DNA of 64,000 bases from Arachis hypogaea (lineage: Eukaryota > Streptophyta > Magnoliopsida > Fabales > Fabaceae). The position numbers were made by a program, and so were the translations under genes. The stretch lies in contig NC_092040.1 of the NCBI RefSeq assembly GCF_003086295.3, positions 57,949,559 through 58,013,558 on the forward strand. The letters are read 5' to 3'. Shown piece after piece: positions 31,806-42,278 of this stretch. How positions within the stretch are numbered: position 1 is the stretch's first letter; every line of letters begins with the position of its first letter. Below the pieces are notes generated by a model that worked only from the letters and a program-made list of their open reading frames with translations, searched no databases and was not told the origin of the DNA.

Positions 31806-33377
31806 AGGAGGTAATTTCATTTTCAATTCAATTTTTTTCCAATTTTTCATGTTTCAATTCATGATTTCTTGCATAAACATGTTACAAACTCTCATCTTTC
31901 AACTTCAATTTCAAAAAAAAAATTTAATCCTGAACATATTTCTTGATTTTTCTTTAATTTCTTTTCAAATCTTTTTCAAAACTCATCTATCTTTTTGAAT
32001 TCTTTTCAAATCTTTTTAATTTCTTCTCATATCTTTTTCAACTCATCATATCCTTTGAATTTCGAAATTGCCTCTCTTTCTATTCCTCTCCTTTCCTTTC
32101 TTTTGCTTGAGGACAAGCAAACCTCTAAGTTTGGTGTGATTTGCCATGATCACTGAGCTAAAACTCATCAAGATCATTGCACCTAAGGGAACAGGAAAAG
32201 CAAGGATGTGACTTGAAGGAACTGAAGCGTCAGAAATTATCTTTTGAAGGACCAAGCACCCCACAGACTAGAGGAACATCCACTTCCCAAAATAAAGGTT
32301 GTTGAGTCCTAATCTTTGCCTTAACCCTGTGATAACTGTTCTTATTAGGAATTTACCTTAGAAGTTATATATTAGTAGTAGTAATTAGTATCTCTATTTT
32401 GATTTTATTTCCAATTAAGCTATAAATTATTTTTCTCATCATCATCAAACATGAATAAAATAGTAGATTTTTAGAATAAAGAGGCAATTTAATTTTGAGT
32501 TCTTAATAAGCAAAATTCTAATTATTTATATGTGGTGGCAATACTTTTTGACTTCTGAATGAATGCTTGAATAGTGCATATTTTTGATATTGAATTTCAT
32601 GAATGTTAAAATTGTTAGCTTCTGAAAGAATGATGAACAAGAGAAATATTATTGCTGATCTGAAAAATCATGAAATTGATTCTTGAAGCAAGAAAAAGCA
32701 GTGAAAAAAATTGGCAAAAAAAACATATAGAAAAAAAAAGCAAGCAGAAAAAGCCAATAGCCCTTAAAACAAAAAGGCAAGGGTAAAAAGGATCCAAGGC
32801 TTTGAGCATCAATGGATAGGAGGGCCCAAGGAAATAAAATCCAGGCCTAAGCAGCTAAATCAAGCTGTCCCTAACCATGTGCTTGTGGCGTGCAGGTCCA
32901 AGTGAAAAGCTTGAGACTGAGTGGTTAAAGTCGCGATCCAAAGCAAAAGAGTGTGCTTAAGAACTCTGGACACCTCTAATTGGGGACTTGAGTAAAGCTA
33001 AGTCACAATCTGAAAAGGTTCACCCAATTATGTGTCTATGACATTTATGTATCCGGTGGTAATACTGGAAAACAAAGTGCTTAGGGCCACGGCCAAGACT
33101 CATAAAGTAACTGTGTTCAAGAATCAACATACTAAACTAGGAGAATCAATAATACTATCTGAATTCTAAGTTCCTATGGATGCCAATCATTCTGGATTTC
33201 AAAGGATAAAGTGAGATGCCAAAACTGTTCAGAAGCAAAAAGCTACTAGCCCCGCTCATCTAATTAGAATCTGGGCTTCACTTAAAACTCTGAGATATTA
33301 TTGTTTCTTAATTTCTTTTTATTCTATTTTATTTATCTAGTTGCTTAGGGACAAGCAACAGTTTAAGTTTGGTGTTG
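31806..33377 (+). other. Family E 3' untranslated region
   Basis: AT-rich, with CTTTTTCAAA-type low-complexity sequence, then purine-rich A-tracts near 32690-32760. No coding sequence is supported. A first stem-loop TTGCTTG-AGGA-CAAGCAA at 32103-32120 is followed by an AAGTTTGGTGT box at 32127. A second, LTR-proximal stem-loop at 33341-33358, with one stem mismatch, is followed by AAGTTTGGTGT at 33365. Confidence 0.75.
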
Positions 33378-34579
33378 TGATGAGCGGATATTTTATGCGC
33401 TTTTTGGGAGTAATTTCATGTAGATAGTCTATACTTTTCGCGAAGATAGATGATGTAAACTGTCGTTCAACGCCAGTTGCATGTTGCAGTCTGGCGTCTA
33501 GTGCCAGAAACAGGTTACAAGTTGGAGTTCAACGCCCAAAACACGTTACAACCTGGTGTTCAACTCCAGAAACAGCCCAAGCACGTGAAAGGCTTAAGTC
33601 TCAGCCCCAGCACACACCAAGTGAGCCCCAGAAGTGGATCTCTGCACCAATTATCTTAGTTTACTCATTCTCTGTAAACCTAGGTTACTAGTTTAGTATT
33701 TAAACAACTTTTAGAGACTTATTTTGTATCTCATGACATTTTTCAGATCTGAATTTTATACTCTTTGACGGCATGAGTGTCTAAACTCCATTGTTGGGGG
33801 TGAGGAGCTCTGCAGCGTCTCGATGAATTAATGCAATATGAAGAAGGTGATGATCTGTGACATTCATCACCTTCTTCAATCCATGAACGTGTGCCTGACA
33901 ACCACCTCCATTCTACAACAGATTGAATGAGTATCTCTTAGATTTCCTAATCAGAATCTTCGTGGTATAAGCTAGAATTGATGGCGGCATTCATGAGAAT
34001 CCGGAAAGTTTAAACCTTGTCTGTGGTATTCCGAGTAGAATTCAAGGATTGAATGGCTGTGATGAGCTTTAAACTCACGAGTGTTGGGTGTAGTGACAGA
34101 CGCAAAAGGATCAATGGATCTTATTCCGACATGATCGAGAACCAACAGATGATTAGCCGTGCTGTGACAGAGCATTTGGACCGTTTTCACTGAGAGGATG
34201 GGAAGTAGGCATTGACAACGGTGACACCCTACATGCAGCTTGCCTTGGAAGGGACTTTGCACTTTTGAAAGTGAGGAAGCATTATGTTACAGGAATTCAG
34301 CAGACAAATCATCTCCAAAACTCCAACATATTCTCCATTATTGCACAATAAGTATTTATTTTATGCCCTTTTTACTTAATACGAAACTAAAGAACCCTAT
34401 TGGTATCCTGACTAAGAATAATAAAATAACCATAGCTTGCTTCAAACCAACAATCTCCATGGGATTCGACCCTTACTCACATAAGGTATTACTTGGACGA
34501 CCCAATGCACTTGCTAATTACTTGTGCGAAGCTGTGTTAAATAGTCAATTAATATTGGCACACACAATTTCGTGCACCA
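33378..34579 (+). repeat. Family E LTR (3' of E1, 5' of E2)
   Basis: A 1202-bp LTR starting TGATGAGCGG and ending TTTCGTGCACCA. It is preceded by the internal 3' end of one element and followed by the primer-binding site of the next, so it is shared. Compared with the 3' LTR at 42279 it lacks about 290 bp near 33425 and about 62 bp near 33834, each flanked by a few bases of microhomology. A weak TATA-like TATTTAAAC is at 33697. Confidence 0.9.
33462..33575 (+). repeat. 31-bp-period palindrome array in family E U3
   Basis: Four units related to TGGCGTTCAACGCCA have their GG at 33462, 33493, 33524 and 33555, exactly 31 bp apart. The equivalent units in the 3' LTR are at 42654, 42685, 42716 and 42747, again exactly 31 bp apart. 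Confidence 0.9.
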
Positions 34580-34585
34580 AGTTTT

Positions 34586-34604
34586 TGGTGCCGTTGCCGG
34601 GGAT
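34586..34604 (+). other. Primer-binding site of E2, tRNA-Asp type
   Basis: TGGTGCCGTTGCCGGGGAT matches the tRNA-Asp complement with one mismatch (T for C at position 4), 6 nt after the LTR end. This confirms plus-strand orientation. Confidence 0.88.
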
Positions 34605-35947
34605 TGTTCGAGTTTGAACAACTAAAGGTTTATTTTGTTGCTTAGATTAGGAATAATTTATTTTTGTTGCTATAGAGTCATTAAATTTTGAGTCCGTTAT
34701 TCCCTTTTCAAAAATTTTTCAAAAATATTATTTTTCTTTATCAAATTTTAATTTTTTTCGTGAGTTTAGTGTCTTGTTCTAAGTTTGGTGTCAATTGCAT
34801 ATCTTGTGTTTTCCTTTAAATTTTCGAATTAGTGTTCTTTGTTTTTCCTTGATCTTCAAATTGTTCTTGTCAATTTTTCTTGTTTGATCTTTGGTTTGTC
34901 TTGTTCTGGGTCTTTTCTTGTTTTTCTTGTGCTTTTTCAAAACATTATTTTTCAAAAAAAATTTATTCTTATCTATAAAAATAATACATCTTTAAAACAC
35001 GTTACATTTATAGCTCAGTTGGCTAGAGCGTTGGCTTATGTTCTTGGCAATTGGGTATCTTCTTTTTAAAATCTTTTTCAAAAATAATTTTTCTTTGATT
35101 GAATCTTGTGCCAAACTTTAAGTTTGGTGTTTTGTTGTTAATCTTTTTATAATTTTTGAAAATTTTATTGAAGCTTTCTAAAAATTTTAAGTTTGGTGTT
35201 CTTTCTTTTGTTCTTGGTATTCTTGTGGATCTTCAAAGTGTTCTTGAGTCTTTTTTGTAATTTGATCTTAAAATTTTTAAGTTTGGTGTTCCTTGGTGTT
35301 TTTCCTCCAAAATTTTCGAAAACAAGGAGCATTAGATTTAAAAATTTTAAATCTTGTATATTTTATGCGTTTTTCTCTTTCATCATAAAATTCAAAATTC
35401 AAAAAAAAATATCTTTTCTAACTATTTTTAAGCTACTTTTTCAAAATTTTTTTTTTAAAATTCAGATTTCAATTTCAAAATTTTTCAAATCTTATCCTTT
35501 TAAGATAAAAGAAAAAATTTTATCTTTTTCAAAACAAATCTATATCTTTTCCTTCTTAAAATCTTTTCAGCTCATAAATATCTTTTTCAAATCTTCACAA
35601 TATCTTTTTCAAAACAAATTTATCTTTTTCAAATATCTTTTATATCTTTTCAATTTTTAATTACATCTTTTTTCTATCATATTTATCTTTTACAAATCAT
35701 ATCTTCTATCTTATCTTTTCTCAAAATTTTCGAAAATATCCTAACCAATTTCTCTCTCCTCATCCTTTTCGAAAATCTTCATAAAATATTTTCAAATTTT
35801 ATTTTTATTTTTGTTTTTATTTTTATTTCATTTTTTTATTTTATTTCATTTTATTTTATCTTATTTTATTTTATTATTCCGAAAATAAATTTTTATATTT
35901 AATAAAATAAATAATATCAACATCCATATCATCTCCCTTGCTCCATC
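34605..35947 (+). other. 5' untranslated region of E2
   Basis: A T-rich leader of 1.3 kb without supported coding sequence. AAGTTTGGTGT boxes lie at 34781, 35120, 35189 and 35279; the second sits in a palindrome CCAAACTT-T-AAGTTTGG. Many copies of ATCTTTTTCAAA-like sequence fill 35400-35720. A short tRNA-like A-box segment lies at 35008-35046. Confidence 0.7.
35008..35046 (+). other. tRNA D-arm-like segment in the E2 leader
   Basis: TATAGCTCAGTTGGCTAGAG fits the RNA polymerase III A box (TAGCTCAGTTGG) and a tRNA D-arm. No acceptor partner or B box follows, so this is not a complete tRNA gene. It could be a captured 5' tRNA fragment or chance. Confidence 0.4.
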
Positions 35948-36637
35948 ATGGAACTAAGTGGAAATGAACAGTCCATAAGGACTCTGGGGTCATATGCTAA
36001 ACCCACTACTGCTTCATATGGGAGTAGTATCTGTATACCCTCCATCGGAGTCAGTAGCTTTGAGTTGAATCCTCAGCTCATCATCATGGTGCAGCAAAGT
36101 TGCCAGTATTCCAGTCTTCCACAGGAAGAACCTACAGAGTTTTTGGCACAATTTTTACAAATTGCTGACACAGTACATGATAAGGAAGTAGATCAGGATG
36201 TCTACAGATTATTACTGTTTCCATTTGCAGTAAATGACCAAGCTAAGAGGTGGTTAAATAACCAACCTAAGAACAGCATAAAGACATGGAAACAACTGTT
36301 AAAAAAATTTCTGAATCACTATTTTCCTCCAAAACGGATGACACAGCTAAGGCTAAGCATCCAAGGCTTCAAACAAGGAGATAATGAATCCCTTTATGAT
36401 GCCTGGGAGAGATACAGAGAGATGCTAAGAAAATGCCCCTCTGAAATGTTTTCAGAGTGGGTGCAGTTAGACATCTTCTACTACGGGCTTATAGAAAGAG
36501 CTCAGATTTCTCTAGACCACTCAGCTGATGGATTTATACACATGAGAAACACAATAGAAGAAGCTCAAGAGCTTATTGATACATTTGCCAGAAATCAGCA
36601 TCTGTACCTAAGCAGTGAATCTTCCATCAACGAATAA
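35948..36637 (+). pseudogene. gag: Family E Gag, truncated by stops
   Basis: A 229-codon frame from ATG 35948 carries the retrotransposon gag domain (FELNPQLIIMVQQ to the LYDAWERYREMLRKCPSEMF region), close in layout to the minus-strand Gag. TAA at 36635-36637 ends it early. Reading on in the same frame gives recognisable gag tail with two further stops near 36779 and 36800. The frame then closes at a TGA inside the first palindrome unit near 36990. The downstream protease-RT frame is +1 relative to gag. The element cannot make an intact Gag as read. Confidence 0.88.
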
Positions 36638-36896
36638 GCTAAAATAGTAACTGCTGAACTCAGTCCTGCAGATCAAGCTGCTGAATTCAATCAGCAATTA
36701 GATTTTCTAACAAAACAGTTACCCGAATTCAAGGAGATACTACAAGAAAAAGGAATGGCTAATATGAATATGGAAGCATAGTTGAAGCAAATAGAACAGT
36801 AGTTATCAAAACAAATTACAGAAGAATGCCAAGCAGTTCAATTAAGAAGTGGGAAAACATTAAATACCTCACTTCAAGGTAGCAGGAAGCCAAAAA

Positions 36897-38918
36897 ATGA
36901 GCAAACCACCCAAAATCCATCTGAGGATAGTCAGAGCCCAGAGAGGAATAACTGGAGCTCAAACGTCAGAAAATGGGTGGAAAGCTGGTGCTGAACGCCC
37001 AGACCATGCTCAGTCATGGTGTTCAACGCCAGAAACAAGCAATGAATCGGCATTGAACGCCCAAAGGAAGCATAGTTCTGGCGTTCAGACGCCAAAAACA
37101 GGCAAGGAGCTGGCGTCTAACGCCATTCTAGCTTCCACCCCTGGCATTCAAACACCAGTGGGAGATCAAACACATACAAGTGCTGATAGCAACCCCTCTA
37201 AAAAGGCTTCTCAACCCACATCTGTAGGCAATAAACCTACAACAACTAAGGTTGAGGAATATAAAGCCAAAATGCCTTATCCTCAGAAACTCTGCCAAGT
37301 GGAACAGGATAAGCAATTTGCCCGCTTTGCAGACTATCTCAGGACTCTAGAAATAAAGATTCCGTTTGCAAAGGCACTTGAGCAAATACCCTCTTATGCT
37401 AAGTTCATGAAAGAGATCTTAAGTCATAAGAAGGATTGGAGGGAAACTGAGAAAGTTTACCTCACTGAAGAATGCAGAGCAGTCATTCTGAAAAGCTTAC
37501 CTGAGAAGCTTAAAGATCCAGGAAGCTTTATGATATCATGCACATTAGAAGGTACTTGTACCAAGCAAGCTCTATGTGATCTTGGGGCAAGTGTTAATCT
37601 AATACCTGCAGCTACTATCAAAAAGCCTGGGTTGACTGATGAAGTTAAACCAACCCGAATATATCTCCAACTTGCTGATGGCTCCATTAAATACCCATCA
37701 GGTATGATTGAAGACATGATTGTCAAGGTTGGGACATTTGCCTTTCCCACTCACTTTGTGGTGCTGGAAATGGAGGAGCACAAGAGTGCAACTCTCATTC
37801 TGGGAAGACCTTTCCTAGCAATTGGCCGAATCCTCATTGATGTTCAAAAAGGGGAAGTAACCCTGAGAGTCAATGAGGACGAGTTCAAGTTGAATGTTGT
37901 CAAAGCCATGCAGCATCCAGACACCCAAAATGACTGCATGAGCGTTGATATTATTGACTCTCTGGTAAAAGAGGTTAATATGGCTGAGAGTCTCATATCA
38001 GAGCTAGAGGATATCTTTAAAGATGTTCAGCCTGATCTGGAGAAACCAGAGAGAATAATAGAACCTCTGAAAATCCCTCAGGAAGAGGAGAAACCTCCCA
38101 AACCCGAGCTCAAACCATTACCACCATCCTTGAAATATGCATTTCTGGGAGAAGGTGATACCTTTCCTGTAATCATAAGCTCTACCTTAGAGCCACAGGA
38201 AGAGGAAGCACTAATTCAGGTGCTAAGGACGCACAAGACAGCTCTTGGGTGGTCCATCAGTGATCTTAAGGGCATTAGCCCAGCCAGATGCATGCACAAG
38301 ATCCTATTGGAAGGTGACGCTAAGCCAGTGGTTCAACCACAAAGGCGGCTGAATCCGGCCATGAAGGAGGTGGTGCAGAAAGAGGTCACTAAATTACTAG
38401 AGGCTGGGATTATTTATCCTATTTCTGATAGCCCCTGGGTAAGCCCTGTCCAAGTCGTCCCTAAGAAAGGTGGCATGACAGTGGTCCATAATGAAAAAAA
38501 TGAACTGGTTCCTACAAGAACAGTTACAGGGTGGCGTATGTGTATTGATTACAGAAGGCTCAATACAGCCACCAGAAAGGATCATTTTCCTTTACCATTC
38601 ATAGACCAGATGCTAGAAAGACTGGCAGATCATGAATACTACTGCTTTCTGGATGGATACTCAGGTTATAATAAAATTACAGTAGATCCCCAGGATCAAG
38701 AGAAAACAGCATTCACATGTCCATCCAGAGTATTTGCATACAGAAGGATGCCATTTGGTCTACGCAATGCACCTGCAATCTTTCAAAGGTGCATGCTCTC
38801 TATTTTCTCTGATATGGTGGAAAAATTTCTGGAAGTCTTCATGGATGACTTTTCAGTATTTGGAGACTCTTTCAGCTCTTGTCTTGACCATCTAGCACTT
38901 GTTCTAAAGAGGTGCTAA
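36897..38918 (+). pseudogene. pol: Family E protease and reverse transcriptase (N-terminal part)
   Basis: A 673-codon frame. It begins across the palindrome array, then has the conserved MPYPQKL region, retropepsin DLGA (LCDLGASVNLIP), and RT with [29 protein letters not shown] and the catalytic FMDDFS. It ends in TAA at 38916-38918, where sister copies have CAA (Q) in the [10 protein letters not shown] segment: a C-to-T nonsense change just after the RT active site. In sister elements this would be one continuous protein with the next feature. Confidence 0.92.
36986..37160 (+). repeat. 31-bp-period palindrome array inside the family E gag-pro junction
   Basis: Six units of TGGCGTTNAACGCCA type have their GG at 36987, 37018, 37049, 37080, 37112 and 37143. 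The steps are 31, 31, 31, 32 and 31. The array is read through by the pro-RT frame, and because 31 is not a multiple of three each unit encodes a different peptide phase (for example ALNAQ, GVQTPK, WCSTPE). Confidence 0.9.
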
Positions 38919-40470
38919 GAGACCAACCTGGTTTTAAACTGGGAAAAATGTCACTTTATGGTGACTGAAGGAATTGTCCTTGGGCACAAAATTTCGAACA
39001 AGGGTATAGAGGTGGATCAAGCTAAAGTAGAGGTAATTGAAAAATTACCACCACCTGCCAATGTTAAGGCAATCAAAAGCTTTCTGGGGCATGCCAGATT
39101 CTATAGGAGGTTTATAAAAGATTTTTCAAAAATTGCCAAACCTTTGAGTAATCTGCTAGCTGCTGACACGCCATTTATCTTTGATAAGGAGTGTCTACAG
39201 GCGTTTGAGACCCTGAAAGCTAAGTTGGTCACAGCACCAGTCATCTCTGCACCAGACTGGACATTACCATTTGAATTGATGTGTGATGCCAGTGATTATG
39301 CCATTGGTGTAGTGTTGGGACAAAGGCATGACAAGCTTCTGCACGTCATTTATTATGCTAGCCATGTTTTAAATGACGCACAGAAGAACTACACAACCAC
39401 AGAAAAAGAATTACTTACAGTGGTTTATGCCATTGACAAGTTCAGATCCTATTTAGTAGGATCAAAAGTGATTGTGTACACTGACCATGCTGCTCTTAAA
39501 TATCTACTCACAAAGCAGGATTCAAAACCCAGACTCATCAGATGGGTGTTGCTTCTGCAAGAGTTTGATACAGAAATAAAAGATAGAAAAGGGACAGAGA
39601 ACCAAGTAGCAGATCACCTATCCCGAATAGAACCAGTAGAAGGGGCGTCCCTCCCTCTTACTGAGATCTCTGAAACCTTTCCGGATGAGCAACTCTTTGC
39701 CATCCAGGAAGTGCCATGGTTTGCAGATATTGCAAACTACAAGGCAGTGAGATTCATACCCAAAGAGTACAGTAGGCAGCAAACAAAGAAATTGATCACG
39801 GATGCAAAGTACTACCTTTGGGATGAACCATATCTCTTCAAGAGATGCGCAGACAGAGTAATCCGTAGATGTGTGCCTAAAGAAGAAGCACATAAGTGCC
39901 TCTGGCACTGCCATGGATCACAGTATGGAGGACATTTTGGAAGTGAGCGAACAGCCACAAGAGTTCTCCAATGTGGCTTCTACTGGCCTACTCTCTATAA
40001 GGATTCCCAAGTGTTTGTACTTAATTGTGACAGTTGCCAAAGATCTGGCAATCTGCCTTACAGTTATGCCATGCCTCAACAAGGGATCTTAGAGATTGAG
40101 TTGTTTGATGTATGGGGTATTGACTTCATGGGGCCTTTCCCACCATCATACTCAAACACTTATATTCTGGTGGCAGTGGATTACGTATCCAAATGGGTGG
40201 AAGCTATTGCAACACCCACTAATGACACTAAAACAGTGCTAAAATTCCTCCAGAAGCACATCTTTAGCAGATTTGGTACCCCTAGAGTATTAATTAGTAA
40301 TGGGGGCACTCATTTTTGTAATAAACAGCTTCACTCTGCTTTGGTTCGATATGGAGTTAGCCACAGGGTGGCCACTCCATATCATCCACAGACAAATGGG
40401 CAAGCTAAAGTCTCTAATAGAGTGCTTAAAAGAATCTTGGAACGGACTGTGATTAACCATAGAAGGGATT
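38919..40470 (+). pseudogene. pol: Family E RT end, RNase H and integrase, dead and truncated
   Basis: The same frame continues after the stop, to 40470. It carries the RT thumb, RNase H ([24 protein letters not shown]), the integrase finger (His and Cys pairs near 39905-40035), and the integrase core. Counting from 38958, catalytic D389 is present. The second Asp is Asn (N448, AAT at 40299) and the Glu is Lys (K484, AAA at 40407), with the expected 35-residue spacing. Both look like G-to-A changes. At about 40470 the integrase C-terminus is missing and the sequence jumps into the 3' palindrome array, so an internal deletion also removed the pol stop and post-stop hairpin. Confidence 0.92.
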
Positions 40471-40685
40471 GGGCGTTGAACGCCAGAAAGAATCACCTTC
40501 TGGGCGTTTAACGCCAGATTTACAGCGTCTTGGGCGTTCAAAAAAAATGTCCAGTGACAAAGGAGTTCCTGGCATTCAACGCCAGAAAGAAGCAACAGCT
40601 GGGCGTTGAACGCCCAGGAGAAGCTGCAGATGGGCGTTAAACACCCAAAACATGCAGCGTTTGGGTGTTTAACGCCAGGATTTTG
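40471..40685 (+). repeat. 31-bp-period palindrome array, 3' region of E2
   Basis: Equivalent to the later part of 31507-31805. It begins at the deletion junction with GGGCGTTGAACGCC at 40471, then units at 40502 and 40532 and on to about 40670. The spacing is the same. Confidence 0.9.
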
Positions 40686-42278
40686 GGGAGGAGGTAATTT
40701 CGTTTTCAATTCAAATTTTTTCCAATTTTCACGTTTCAATTCATGATTTCTTGCATAAACATGTTACAAACTCTCATCTTTCAACTTCAATTTTAAAAAA
40801 AAATATCCTAAACATATTTCTTGATTTTTCTTTTCTTTTCAAATCTTTTTCAAAACTCATCTATCTTTTTGAATTCTTTTCAATTCTTTTTAATTTCTTC
40901 TCATATCTTTATCAACTCATCATATCTTTTGAATTCCGAATTTGCCTCTCCTACTATTCCTCTCCTTTCCTTTCTTTTTCTTGAGGACAAGCAAACCTCT
41001 AAGTTTGGTGTGATTCGCCATGATCACTGAGCAAAAACTCATCAAGATCATGGCACCTAAGGGAACAGGAAGAGCAAGGATGTGACTTAAAGGAACTGAA
41101 GCGTCAAAAATTATCTCTTGAAGGACCAAGCACCCCACAGACTAGAGGAACATCCACTTCCTAAAATTAAGGTCATTGAGTTCTAATCTTTGCCTTAACT
41201 CTGTGATAACTGTTCTTATTAGGAACTTACCTTAGAAGTTATATAATAGTAGTAGTAATTAGTATCTCTACTTTGATTTTAATTCCAATTAAGTTATAAT
41301 TTATTTTTCTCATCATCGTCAAACATGAATAAAATAGTAGATTTTTGGAATAAAGAGGCAATATTTTTTTTTTTGAGTTCTTAATAAGGAAAATTCTAAT
41401 TATTTATATGTGGTGGCAATACTTTTTGTCTTCTGAATGAATGCTTGAACAGTGCATATTTTTTATATTGAATTTTGTGAATGTTAAAATAGTTGGCTCT
41501 TGAAAGAATGATGAACAAGAGAAATGTTATTGATGATCTGAAAAATCATAAAATTGATTCTTGAAATAAGAAAAAGCAGTGAAGTAGAAGCAAAGCTTGC
41601 GAAAAAAAATTTGCAAAAAATAAAAGAAAGAAGAAAGAAAAAGCAAGCAGAAAAAGCCAATAGCCCTTAAAACCAAAAGGCAGGGGTAAAAAGGATCCAA
41701 GGCTTTGAGCATCAATGGATAGGAGGGCCCAAGGAAATAAATCCAGACCTAAGCGGCTAAATCAAGCTGTCCCTAACCATGTACCTATGGCATGCAGGTC
41801 CAAGTGAAAAGCTTGAGACTGAGTGGTTAAAGTCGTGATCCAAAGCAAAAAGAGTGTGCTTAAGAGCTCTGGACACCTCTAACTGGGGACTTTAGCAAAG
41901 CTGAGTCACAATCTGAAAAGGTTCACCCAATTATGTGTCTGTGGCATTTATGTATCCGGTGGTAATACTGGAAAACAAAGTGCTTAGGGCCACGGCCAAG
42001 ACTCATAAAGTAGCTGTGTTCAAGAATCACATACTAAACTAAGAGAATCAATAATACTATCTGAATTCTAAGTTTCTATGGATGCCAATCATTCTGAATT
42101 TCAAAGGATAAAGTGAGATGCCAAAACTGTTTGGAAGCAAGAAGCTACTAGCCCCGCTCATCTAATTAGAATCTGAGCTTCACTTAAAACTCTGAGATAT
42201 TATCGCTTCTTGATTTTTTTTATCCTCTTTTATTCATCTAGTTGCTTGGGGACAAGCAACAATTTAAGTTTGGTGTTG
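40686..42278 (+). other. E2 3' untranslated region
   Basis: AT-rich, parallel to 31806-33377, with no supported coding sequence. A CTTG-AGGA-CAAG stem-loop near 40980 precedes AAGTTTGGTGT at 41001. The LTR-proximal perfect stem-loop GTTGCTTG-GGGA-CAAGCAAC is at 42241-42260, followed by AAGTTTGGTGT at 42266. Confidence 0.8.

Noticed and set aside
35008..35080. Functional tRNA gene
   Set aside because: Only the A box and D-arm are present; there is no B box or acceptor pairing.
35193..35660. 155-codon Phe/Lys/Ile-rich frame in the E2 leader
   Set aside because: Translation of low-complexity T-rich leader; homopolymer composition explains it.
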